NCBI GenBank assembly: GCA_916610825.1 | Contig: OU744451.1 | Location: forward strand, 2,108,001 to 2,172,000 | Reading direction: 5' to 3' | Length of the DNA: 64,000 nt | DNA from: Haliclystus octoradiatus | Lineage: Eukaryota; Cnidaria; Staurozoa; Stauromedusae; Haliclystidae | Shown here: piece by piece, positions 22,218-32,283 of the stretch | Layout: each line of letters starts with the position of its first letter | How positions within the stretch are numbered: the first letter of the stretch is position 1 | Notes under the pieces: model-generated | The model's database searches: none | What the model was told of the DNA's origin: nothing | What the model saw: the letters and a program-made list of their open reading frames with translations, nothing else | Made by a program: the position numbers and the translations under genes

Positions 22218-23067
22218 TTAGCTGTTTGATAACGTCGTAAATCCCTTGTCAAATATGTGGCTTATAGTTATATAGTAACACAAATTCATATACAGTTACA
22301 TTGCATATCGAAAGCGTTATATACAATCATGATTCCATTCCAAAACAAATTCTACTCAAGTAAATATAGTGTAATTATAGTTTAAAACTATGTTCAAACC
22401 TGTAGACAAAAAAAGTTAATTATTACTAAAAATTATCAAACATGTTTATATATTCTTGGACATGATTAAACTTTACTTTATAATATCATACCAAATACAA
22501 CACACATATTTCTATGGGATTTTACCAATATGTTACTATCATTTCCCTACACTTGGTCACTTCCTGCAGCACTATTAGCCTACAATTTGTAACAGCAGTC
22601 AACAAGTAAATGAATAATTGTAGGCCTATAAATTGACTGTTCAGTTGTTTAAAATGATAATAATCGATATAGAAGATATAACGCCTATAACCTACTATTG
22701 TAAATAATATAACCCTAACCAATCTTACCTTGAAAACTAGTGGACATCTTATTTTCAAGGTTTTCGTTTCTGTAGCATGCCTTTTGTATTAATTTAAATA
22801 CTCCAATATTACTCACAAGCAATATCCATTGTACGAATTGACAGAACTTTATACCAATAGCTAAATGCCAAATAATCAGAGCTAAATTCCCTACAGCTGA
22901 GAGTTTGAACAACCACATTCATTTCACTGCGCTTTACAAAATAAAATTCAAATGCAAATTGCAAACCATAAGATTTTAAATCGAACAGAAAGTCATGTGT
23001 CTTCTTCACCAGTCTTCTTCAGATGTGACGTCAGCGCTCGCACGACTTGGCTATGTTATAGAATCTA
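22218..23067. other. unassigned sequence
   Basis: No recognisable gene. The right end (CACGACTTGGCTATG near 23041) resembles the sequence flanking the right end of the giant palindrome (near 19705), so the two places share ancestry. Confidence 0.4.
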
Positions 23068-23076
23068 CCGAGTTCA

Positions 23077-23160
23077 TAGCCTGCGTCACAGACCAAAACA
23101 TTTTTAGAACCTAACGTTCTAAAAATGTTTTGGTCTGTGACGCAGGCTACCCAGAGGCTA
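23077..23160. mobile_element. 84-bp MITE, almost entirely a perfect hairpin, 9-bp duplication
   Basis: TAGCCTGCGTCACAGACCAA starts a 34-bp arm that is repeated perfectly inverted after a 5-nt loop; the element ends CAGAGGCTA. It is flanked by an exact CCGAGTTCA on both sides (23068-23076, 23161-23169). The end TAGCCTGCG and 9-bp duplication match the larger element at 56102-56552, which I take as the same MULE-type family. Confidence 0.8.
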
Positions 23161-23327
23161 CCGAGTTCACGGCTTCGACATTTGTTCCTGTCTCGTGTTT
23201 TTGATTATTTCGTTCAAAACAATAGAATTAAGGCGAGGCCAACTCTGTTTCAAAACGAGTACTTGAATTTGGTATGAAGAATTCAAGTTCCGCGCGCAAC
23301 GTTCCCCGGTCAGTATTCTCCCTTTAA

Positions 23328-23605
23328 TAATAATAATACGTAAACCGTGTCGGTGATCAAATCACCATTGTTTCATTATTGTTAAACTCCTTTTTCGCAG
23401 AGCACTTTCCAAACTTCTTATACGCTTCTGGGTTATCTATAGGCCTCTGGCTATCCGACGTTTTGTTTTTACAGTTTAAAATGCTATAAATTGCTCATAA
23501 ATTGCGATTAAAATTTCCAAAATCGTGATATTTCGACGGAAGTTATGTGAAAATAAACTGCTTTCCTTGGTGTATCCCGTCATGCCTAGCAACATCATGA
23601 ATTTT
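23328..23605 (+). repeat. dispersed repeat, uninterrupted copy
   Basis: This segment, from the AATAATAATAATACG tract through CAGTTTAAAATGCTATAAAT to CCGTCATGCCTAGCAACATC, is repeated at 40694-40843 plus 45235-45370, where the LTR element splits it. It therefore shows the empty site (GTTTTGTTTTTACAGTTT). Confidence 0.85.
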
Positions 23606-23650
23606 AGAGCACGCTTTTAGAGCACGCTGCCAATATTTCGTAGGCTGAGA

Positions 23651-24245
23651 CTATTTGACAGGCAGCCTACCATTTAGCGCTGCGGCTATTTGACAGGCAG
23701 TCTAATACGCATGCGCAGAAGTGGATTCTTCATTCTTTATTGATTCAAGTGATTTATAACTGCCTGTCAAATAGCGCTGTTATACTGGGGATTTATTTGA
23801 CAGGCAGTTACAAAAGAATAATTATTACACTGCCTACCATTTAGGAAGCGGAACTATTTGACAGGCAGTCTTGGCTCAAAGTAATAAAATGTATATTTTG
23901 TTGATTTTGACTGAAAAATTACTAGATTGGTTGCCCATCCAGGAAGCTGGTGGACAATTCGAAGGACAGTCTATTAGACTATTGGATAGTTGGTAAAATA
24001 ATATTGCTCTGCAAAAATTTGGCAAAGGAATTATTACTCTTAGATTGCCTGCCATTTTACCAACGGGGCTGTTTGACAGACATCATTTGCAGTATTGACT
24101 TACATGTTGTTTATAATCATAGAGGTATTATCAAATTGCATGACCGGCAGCCATACATTTTGTTTCAATAATCCTGATCTGTGGCTATGTCAGAAGATTA
24201 GGTAGATTGTCTCTCATTTATAATATAGGACTATTTGATAGGCAT
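23651..24245. repeat. cluster of the 15-bp motif CTATTTGACAGGCAG
   Basis: The motif occurs at 23651, 23686, 23793 (one change), 23854, 24069 (variant) and 24231 (variant), and inverted at 23760-23774. Three copies are preceded by CTGCCTACCATTTAG-like sequence, making a ~40-bp composite unit (near 23662, 23830, 24048). No protein is encoded. Confidence 0.75.
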
Positions 24246-25633
24246 CACACACTTTTGTAGGATCATTTGACAATAAGTATTCAATTAGAAATTTAAATTT
24301 ACTATGAAATGCAGCTACATCTGATGATCGGAGTTGTGCATCGTCAACAGGTGGCCATTCACAACAGGGTATCGAAAAATGTTGTACAATATAAATATGA
24401 ACAAAGAAAGTAGTTGACAACTTTAAATAAAAAAATGAATTGGTATAAATCAAGCTGCATGATTACGATTATATGTACATTGTGTTTGCAGACAATCACA
24501 AATTCAATTTCAGAGATTACAGGCATATCTTGTAGAAGTTCCACATTCTACATTTATAAATAACATAATTATATCTATCATCAATCGGATGACACTAATT
24601 GATGCCATCCGATGCTCCGACTTGTTCAAGTAGAATCTGTCTTTCAATAAGAACATGCAATTATGTGAGACGTCGGAATTTCACTAAAAAAAGCAATTGA
24701 CAGGTTAAACAATAGCCACAACAACAGTTTCAAATGTTGGTGATGTATAATTACTTCAAATATATCAGGTTGATTGGCTTAGAGAGGGAAAATATGTGTG
24801 GTCATCGATCGATAATGTATGATATTGATCGGGCCTCCTTATAAAAGTTCAAAACTTTTGACATATGGTAGATTTAGATTCTGTGATTACATAGAACGAC
24901 ACCAAGTCATTTTGTTAGGCAAGAGATTTTCTTACTTGCAGTCAAGCAAGTAACCAGGCGTAAGAGTGTTTTACATCACATAATCGTCGTCTCGTCGATT
25001 GGTCATGACTGCAGGTCATCATAGTGAACTCTATTCGACTAGCACTTGTTAGCTAATTTCTTCGTTCTTCATTTTAACATAGATGATGTTGGCAGTCCTT
25101 TTACTTTATTTCATGACTGACTACTGGATTTGAACGGTTGAACCATTAACAAACTTAACACTCTTTCACTCTTTCTTGTTATTAGTCACATTGATCATTA
25201 CTACATTGAACATTTGATGATACTTTATTTTGTGAAATCATTTCGTATATCTTCTGTACTTTTTGCAATTCAAATTCAACATATTTGCAGAGAATTGTAT
25301 AGGCAATAACAAATGTTCCAAAGAATTGCAATAAAATCACAAACTTAACTGCAAAAAGAAAACAATTTTGATCAATTTATCATGCATGTATGTATGTTCA
25401 TGTGAAGTAAAACTGGTTGAGTGGTTTTATCATATATCAGCCCTCAGAAATAGTACCACATACATTAACAAAGGCAACTTTCTTTCAACTCTTATACACA
25501 TTCAATTTGACAGCCTAGCTACCTATGGTAATTTCACTAGGCGGTAAGTGATTGTAAATTTTGTGAAGCATTGTATAGGCTAGTCAAAGTAATTGTCGAG
25601 AGATTGGTCAATCCTTGTAGAGTAGGCTAGCTA
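24246..25633. other. unassigned sequence
   Basis: About 1.4 kb with no recognised gene, RNA or repeat border. A short inverted pair ATCGGATG / CATCCGAT lies near 24585-24613. Confidence 0.4.
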
Positions 25634-26112
25634 GTGAATTCGTTATACGGAGTGGATAATGTTCCGGCAGCCGGAATCCTGAGTGCTAGAGATAATGTTC
25701 CGTGCGTCTTCTGCGCATGCTTAATGTGCTGTTTGCGTTTCTCTCACATTCATTCAAGATGCAATGGCGATGGACGGTCCTGTTCCTCGACCACGTTAAT
25801 AACAATTCTGTTCATCAGTTTTATAATAGAATATAAAATAGGGATGCACCGAAATTCGGTTCGGCCGAAATATTTCCGGTTTTTCGGCCTCTTGGCCGAA
25901 ATTTCGGTTCGGCCGAAATTTGACCTTCAATTTTGGTTGTTTCGGTTATTCCGGCCAGTTTTTTTTGAACAAGTAAAATGTAGCCAATAATCATATTTGG
26001 TTATCTAAATCAAGACAATGTTCGATTCTATATTTCCTTCAATGCACCATGAAGTCTTCGATAGGGAAATAACAAGGATTCTTGCCGATCGCAGCCATCA
26101 GGGCAATTCCAT

Positions 26113-26533
26113 CGTGATGGAGTTTCATTTTACAGACATTTTTCTCTTCGTTTTGGTATCAATAGTTGTGTAAAGGGGGGTATTTTGGGCTTAATATAAC
26201 CGTAACGAAGGCTTTTCAAACCGAGAAATGTTTTTATCTTGAAATAATAAACAAACTTTCCAATTTTTTTGATTTTCTGTCGTGATGGAGTTTCCTGAAG
26301 GATTTGCGATTTCCAATTTAATTCTTGTTTTCTTAATTTCCTGTGAAGTTCGCGCTCAATTTTTCTCAAACTTCATATCAACAGCAAGATGAAATATTTC
26401 AGTTTCGGGATATGTTGATACAAATTACATATTTTACCTGGATAATTCAAAATAATGTCTCATTTGTCGTGATGGAGTTTCATGTGTCGCGTGATGGAGT
26501 TTCTTCTGTCATAGGTCATCGTAATGGAGTTTC
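26113..26533 (+). repeat. five copies of CGTGATGGAGTTTC (3' flank of the gene)
   Basis: Copies start at 26113, 26281, 26468, 26490 and 26520 (the last has one change). All lie in the same orientation. A weaker relative is near 26743. Confidence 0.85.
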
Positions 26534-27044
26534 ACAAAAGTATACAACACACAGCCAGTTGTGCATGTAATTTGACAGTATCCCCTTGTTAAGAATCTTG
26601 ATGTGCTTAAAGGTGATGTGACGAAACGATGTTCTTTTTCGTGCTTTAGTTAGCAAGATTTTTTATATTACAATTTAGAAAACTCTTTATTTTCATTGAC
26701 AGAAATAATTGTCGCTCGGCGCGAGTTGTGTACAACACTATCGTGACGGGGCGTCTCAAATTTGACAGTTGAAGAATGTAACACATACTTGGCATCAGCC
26801 CTCATACTGTGTTTCTTAGCTTTCTACTTCAGATTGTATTACCAAAAAACAAGTGATTTTGAAGAGACAGCGAAGCGAATAACAGCAAATAATTCAATCA
26901 TTGCAATTTTGTCTATGATATGATTATATTCAAATTTCAATGTAAACTTAAAGAATAATATTTAAAGCAATTACAGCACTGTATAAAAAAGAAAAGCTAT
27001 GACATCTAGTACAATATAACATATTTTATTTATTTATGAATTGT

Positions 27045-27833
27045 CTACTTCGAAATGATATCATCGAAATTATACGTTGAACGATGTCCTGTTGGCACTG
27101 GTGGATTGATCTTTTTTATGATGGCACTAGGAGCGTAGCTGATAATATCATCAACTGCAGGCCATTTCCAAGAATTTCCTGATTTTACCATGACTTTTAC
27201 TATTGTATCTGCTGATTTAATGTCTACCACTTCACCTGGGTAAAACTGGCCATCGTATGAAACAACACACCAATCTGAGACTGAAAGCTGGTGAAAATTG
27301 TTATGTTCGTTAGTATGTTCATCGCCACTGAACTCACTGTCGTCATCGTCACTGGGCTCACTGTCATCATCATTATTGCTATCGTTTTCAGTTTCGATGT
27401 TTTCCGAAGTATTTTGTAAGTCATTATTTTTATTAATGCAAACAGTTTTGAAAGTGCAAGAGCTTGATGTTTCTGCAACTTCTACATGGTTCTCATCGAT
27501 TGGTTTGTAACAGTGTAACTTTTGTGTGTTTGGAACTGTGACAACGGTCAGCCATAAATTTTTAAGATATTCCTCACGAGAGGCTACTTCAGAATTATCA
27601 ATAAATTTTACATGAATTTTGTCAATGCAACATTGCCTGGCAATTTCTACATAATCATTGACATTATTGACGTTAACAGACCGCGTCCTAACTTTTCGCC
27701 ACACTGACCTTTTAATGGTCCCACCAATGCCATCTACCACACCTTTGCCATGAGATGTGGCAAAAAAGTTCCAAACTAGAATATCAAATTCATTGGCTAT
27801 TTTCCAATCATAAAGATTGGAAAAAGGTAGCAT
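27045..27833 (-). CDS. DDE-transposase-like protein, C-terminal part
   Basis: 262 codons overlapping the previous frame by 37 bases. It starts in mid-protein: LPFSNLYDWK continues the block SDGAASQFKQ after a one-base slip. WNFFATSHGKGVVDGIGGTI then KRSVWRKVR is the most conserved part of this orphan family; its Asp could be the third catalytic acid, which is inference. An acidic Ser/Asp tract follows (NDDDSEPSDDDDSEFSGDE). The C-terminus, DWCVVSYDGQFYPGEVVDI followed by GNSWKWPAVDDIISY, has the look of a small SH3/Tudor-like barrel. There is no other lesion. Alternatives to a true frameshift are an assembly error in the homopolymer or programmed slippage. Confidence 0.75.
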   Translation of the reverse strand: MLPFSNLYDWKIANEFDILVWNFFATSHGKGVVDGIGGTIKRSVWRKVRTRSVNVNNVNDYVEIARQCCIDKIHVKFIDNSEVASREEYLKNLWLTVVTVPNTQKLHCYKPIDENHVEVAETSSSCTFKTVCINKNNDLQNTSENIETENDSNNDDDSEPSDDDDSEFSGDEHTNEHNNFHQLSVSDWCVVSYDGQFYPGEVVDIKSADTIVKVMVKSGNSWKWPAVDDIISYAPSAIIKKINPPVPTGHRSTYNFDDIISK

Positions 27834-29299
27834 TGCTTAAATTGGGACGCGGCCCCATCACTAAATATGTTTATTTCTTTAATGTTATCATAAGAATTAT
27901 TTAGAAATTTAAATAAATATTCCATAAATACATATACACTGAATTTATTGTGAGACAAATAATCAGAAATAATAACAATGCTTTTAGTTTTCTTTTGTCC
28001 CTCTCTACTATCTATCCAAGCATGTGCCGTAAAAATTGTAACCTGCTTATGGGTCCAATGTGCAGATTGGATCTCATCCTGTGCAACAATTGAGGCATTT
28101 TCGGCAAAATCTACCTGCAAAACTACCTTCTCTCCGTCACATTGCTCAATTTTTTGTTTCATAAAAGATGCTTGTTTTCTTTTCACAAAAGTATGACGGA
28201 GGAAGGACTGCGATTTTGCTACTAAAAGATTGAACAATTCCTCAATTGTTGCACTTATGTTGACCTTTTCGTACACCGGCTTTTTATGGTGAATACTTTT
28301 CTGTTTCTGCCATTGCTGACATGTCATAACAATTGATTGCACATCATCGGATGGCTTAAAGTCATTTAATTTGTCCTTGCATTGTGAGCATTTTCTCAAC
28401 ATACATGTTTCGGACGTAGAATCACATGCGAGTTGGTCAACGAATGAATGAAACTCCGACTTGAGGCTAGTATGCTTTGATAACGTAATTAACAATGTCC
28501 TAACGTTTTCATGGTAAATGCACACGCATACATTATGAGGTAGCTTATCGAATGGTTTCACAAATGCTGGACGCAGCTCAATAAATTTCGATTTTCCGAC
28601 AGGATGTTCCGCATTAGTTTCCAAAAAAATCTGATGTGCCTCAATTAATGACATCAACATATATCGGGTTTGGACATATTGTTTTTCAATGGTCTTACCG
28701 TCAGGGCCATATTTACGAATTAAAGTACGATCTTTTCTACCAGGTGCTTGCCAAGTAATATCATTATCTTCGTAAAACTCTTTAATCTTCTTCACAGTTG
28801 CGTCATTGATTGCCACTTTGTGCCTAGGCTTGGCTGGGGGAGTCACAGGCAAACCCATTTTTTCTGCCAGCTGCGTTACCACATATAGTCGTTTTCGTGG
28901 CGACCTTGGCAATTTGACAGAAATTCGGTTAACGGCTCTAGATAATGCCTGGGTTGATCTGTACGGTGTTTCAGTAATACTCTTTTCTTGCGTGGCTAAT
29001 TCTGCATTTCGAGCTGCTGCCTTTCGATCACGATGTAAACAAACCTTTGCTCTTTTCGCCTGTTTCTGAGTTTCAATTTCTTCAGGACTTGAATTCTCTA
29101 AGATAGCCTTTTCACGTTTTCGCTGTCTCTCTCTATCCTTCTCAAGGTGTAGCTTATAAAGTTCTGGATTTTGCTTGAGTTTTGCTCTCCGTTTAGCTTG
29201 ACGGTCCTTTGCAGAGACAGGTGCCATTATGTAAGATATATCAGTTGACTTGGTGTATCTTGAATTGATTGCTGTTCGATGTGTACTATAAATGATCAC
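27797..29299 (-). CDS. DDE-transposase-like protein, N-terminal and core part
   Basis: 500 codons; the likely start is the ATG at 29227, giving MAPVSAKDRQAKRRAKLKQN and about 476 codons. The start is highly basic (K/R-rich to about residue 90). Next comes a Cys cluster (C-x7-C-x4-C-x2-C in CMLRKCSQCKD), a likely zinc site. Two conserved acidic blocks follow: LQVDFAENAS with QSAHW just after (D397), and INIFSDGAASQFKQ (D481). These have the spacing and context expected of the first two acidic residues of an RNase H-like transposase core. I know this N-terminus and these blocks only from uncharacterised multicopy proteins of invertebrates and fish. The frame runs off at CYLFPIF; the next frame carries on the conserved sequence, so one base is probably missing in a T5 run near 27825. 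Confidence 0.75.
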   Translation of the reverse strand: MIIYSTHRTAINSRYTKSTDISYIMAPVSAKDRQAKRRAKLKQNPELYKLHLEKDRERQRKREKAILENSSPEEIETQKQAKRAKVCLHRDRKAAARNAELATQEKSITETPYRSTQALSRAVNRISVKLPRSPRKRLYVVTQLAEKMGLPVTPPAKPRHKVAINDATVKKIKEFYEDNDITWQAPGRKDRTLIRKYGPDGKTIEKQYVQTRYMLMSLIEAHQIFLETNAEHPVGKSKFIELRPAFVKPFDKLPHNVCVCIYHENVRTLLITLSKHTSLKSEFHSFVDQLACDSTSETCMLRKCSQCKDKLNDFKPSDDVQSIVMTCQQWQKQKSIHHKKPVYEKVNISATIEELFNLLVAKSQSFLRHTFVKRKQASFMKQKIEQCDGEKVVLQVDFAENASIVAQDEIQSAHWTHKQVTIFTAHAWIDSREGQKKTKSIVIISDYLSHNKFSVYVFMEYLFKFLNNSYDNIKEINIFSDGAASQFKQCYLFPIFMIGK

Positions 29300-30523
29300 G
29301 TTTAGCGTCGCTGAAGGATTTTATAAGAAAATCAAGGAAGTATCAATCAGGTTGGAAACCAATTATTACAATGATTCATGTTCCTATGTACGTAGTAAAA
29401 ATATTTCACTATTGAGTTGTCCTATATCGGCGGTGGGCGTGCACAGTTCAAAGAAGTAGCATGGAAATACTTACCTACATCGAAAACCCACATTCGATAT
29501 CTATCGGTCAAAGTGAGCCTCACCCCCGGCCAGACAGAGTTCAGGATACACCGGGAGTGTAATTGAAAAAATGTCACAATCATGGTTCATGTCCAGTCAC
29601 TGCCCCGGGGTCACTGCTTATATGATGAATGCGTCATCTTGCACATAACACTTGATTGAAAAAGACAAAAACGATATCGAATAGTATTATGAATTACAGT
29701 ATATATGAATTATAAATCATTGATTTATCACAAAACAGGGCATCGATGATCTACACTATTGCATGTATTACATTGTACAATATTTCGACGTTAACGCCTT
29801 TGACACGGGTGGAGGAATTCCATCATGTCAGTAGAAATTGACAATCCAATGGCGTAGTAATGAGGAAATGATACATGCTGTCATCATTAATGTAGTACTG
29901 CTTGGTTGATTCATTCATCTCATAGCATACTCAATTCTAAATTGAACCACTTCTATATACATGTATTTAAATGGTTTCACTTTAACACAAATAGTATTGT
30001 ACTAATAAATTAGATCGATTTCTATTAAAACATCTCATCTTTATCTCAATTGATGGTAACTATTATTCTTACAATACAGTTAAGATGAAGAACAAATTTA
30101 CTGATATTAAATCTGATAAATCCAGCGGTTCAGTACCAACAAGATTGTACCTAATACCACGCTAAATTGACACTCTACGCAAAATAGAAATAATGTGACA
30201 TACAATAAAAATCAAAGTCGTGAGGAAGGGTTGTTGCACTCCATTTATTTATTAGGATAAAATTTGAAAAATCTCAAATACTGAATAATGTGCTACTGCA
30301 TAACGCTGGTTTTGATATGGTTTCTGACAAAAATTCATGTTATGCCGTAAATAGTTTCGGCGGTGCTTCCTTGTAGTTATTTGTGAAATAAGAGGTGACT
30401 TACATGTATAGGCACCGCGTTGTAACACCTGTCATCAACCTGTCAAGCGCACGGCACGTAAGCGTCACTTGGGAAGTGATGTAATCAAGTGAATTCCTCA
30501 GCACGCAACTGCGTAGTGGATTT

Positions 30524-30704
30524 CGTGATGGAGTTTCAAGAAAGAAAATAGTTTTTTCTTGCTACTCGGCTCTGATCAGCAGGAATAAATTGTATGAGCA
30601 TGCGCAGAATCGATTACTTCAAAGGCTTACCGAAGAAATTTTTCAACCGTTGATCATGCGAGCTCCGATATAAACAATTGTCATATTTCTCGTGATGGAG
30701 TTTC
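30524..30704 (+). repeat. two copies of CGTGATGGAGTTTC (5' flank of the gene)
   Basis: Exact copies start at 30524 and 30691, in the same orientation as the five copies beyond the other end of the gene. They lie 1.2-1.4 kb upstream of the coding start. Confidence 0.85.
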
Positions 30705-32283
30705 AAGCGTAGTACGAAGGAGTCTTACATTTGAATTAGCATTCGATATTTGGAATTATCACTCTATCAAGGTATGAAGAAATGTTCAAATTTAATGTAT
30801 AGAGTGATGATTTGGAAATTGTTTGAGACGGTCAGCAATGGCAGCAAAAAATATTTCTCTTTAGTCACGCGTTTTTCACAATATTATTTTGACGCGTTGA
30901 GTTTAAAAACAAGATTTACCCCTTAAATTACAAAAAATGTTGAATTTTTCTTACAAAATCTATAACTTTAAACGTCAGAGAATTCAAAAATGTAAACATA
31001 GTAGACTAAACTTGAATTTTAATTTTTTGACCCGAAGTTACATTTTCATGGAATTGCCCATCATCAAGTTTTGCCTCATTTTCAAGTCATCCTCGTTTTC
31101 AAAAATTCACCTGACCATGTGCTCAAAAAATTTCGGCCATGATTTTTTTTCGTAAAATTATGTCTGGATGTATTTATTTTTGACTAATATATAATATTTA
31201 GAGTATTGTTTTCTACAATAAAATTAAATCAATGATGTGAAGAAACAAGTGGATTAATTTAATTGTATATTTATTGTTATCAATGAAAACAAATGTTATT
31301 CATAATGGATTTCTTCACAAGGCAAAAGGAAATACTAGTAGATCGAGGAGAAATAAAATTGTTTGTCATGATCTAAACACATGATCTGAAAATTACCAGG
31401 AAAAGCATCATTATTTATCTTGTGTTGCTAGGCAGTTAGTTACTTACTTTGTTTTCAAAAACATTTTGCATACCAATGTAACATAAATGATTTTAACTCA
31501 GATTTAATTGAAATATTCAAAACAAGAGGACAAGAGGACAAAAATCGGCCGAAATAAAACCGAAATTTCGGCCGGAATTTCGGCTAAGAAAGCCGAAACT
31601 GTATTATTTCGGTGACAGCCGAAACGACGTTTCGGTGCATCCCTAATATAAAATAATTTAATTTAAAGTGCTAGAGGTTGAAAACACTTTATATGAGGGA
31701 TTCACGACGCTGGATGCCACCGTTCTTCCAAACTTATAAAAAAAGCGAACGAACACGGCTTTGGTTTTGAGTTTCGGGGTTTTGACTTTTGGTATACAAC
31801 AGAATCAGAATTGGTAGGCCGCATATAGCATCAGTTACAGGAAAAGAAAATGACTAATAAGTAATTATCCCATATTATTACAAATTACCATAGTAAAAAG
31901 GTTTTGAAATATTGTTAGGCAGCATTAATATTCGCTAAAACCTTTTAAGCGCGCCAAATAAATGTCACAACACTCAAACATTAAAAACGCTGCGCTGGGT
32001 TGCATCGCTGAAAAGCTTCGATAAATCAAACACAGAATAAAAATATTAATGCATAGATATGCTGAATATCGTTTTTCTTAATATTTATTACAAACAATCG
32101 ATCCAATTTACGGTGTAGGTGAATTTTTTTACAAACTTTTTACGATATAATTTTGGATCGATCGACACAGCCATGTTTACTATCTACATACGCATGCGCA
32201 AAGGACGCACGGAGCATTATCTTTTGAAGACAGCTTTCCGGCAGCCGGATCAATATCCACCGCGTTCGTTATAAGGTGACGCG

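Larger units (their letters stand above)
25839..31645 (-). mobile_element. 5.8-kb DNA transposon of uncertain superfamily
   Basis: Perfect 16-bp inverted ends TAGGGATGCACCGAAA / TTTCGGTGCATCCCTA lead into GGCCGAAA-rich subterminal sequence at both ends. An exact 8-bp duplication ATATAAAA flanks it (25831-25838, 31646-31653). The minus strand codes for a DDE-like protein in two overlapping frames (29299-27797 and 27833-27045). The 14-mer CGTGATGGAGTTTC is repeated in both flanks of the gene. The ends and 8-bp duplication look hAT-like, but the protein has none of the hAT motifs seen in copy 1 (no IDESTD, no CxxH block, no ERVFS dimerisation block). A nested arrangement (orphan gene inside a hAT MITE) cannot be excluded. 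Confidence 0.8.
25637..32275. mobile_element. MITE with ~90-bp inverted ends, host of the 25839-31645 element
   Basis: Left sequence (AGTGGATAATGTTCCGGCAG, then CATGC near 25712) is repeated inverted near 32180-32270 (GCATGCGCAAAGGACGCACG, CCGGCAGCCGGATC). Without the inserted element the unit would be under 1 kb. The outer border is not precise, because hAT copy 2 begins immediately to the right. No protein in the MITE itself. Confidence 0.6.

Noticed and set aside
25839-31645. Simple hAT call for the 5.8-kb element from its TAGGGATGCACCGAAA ends
   Set aside because: The encoded protein lacks every hAT motif that is visible in the true hAT nearby, so I left the superfamily open.
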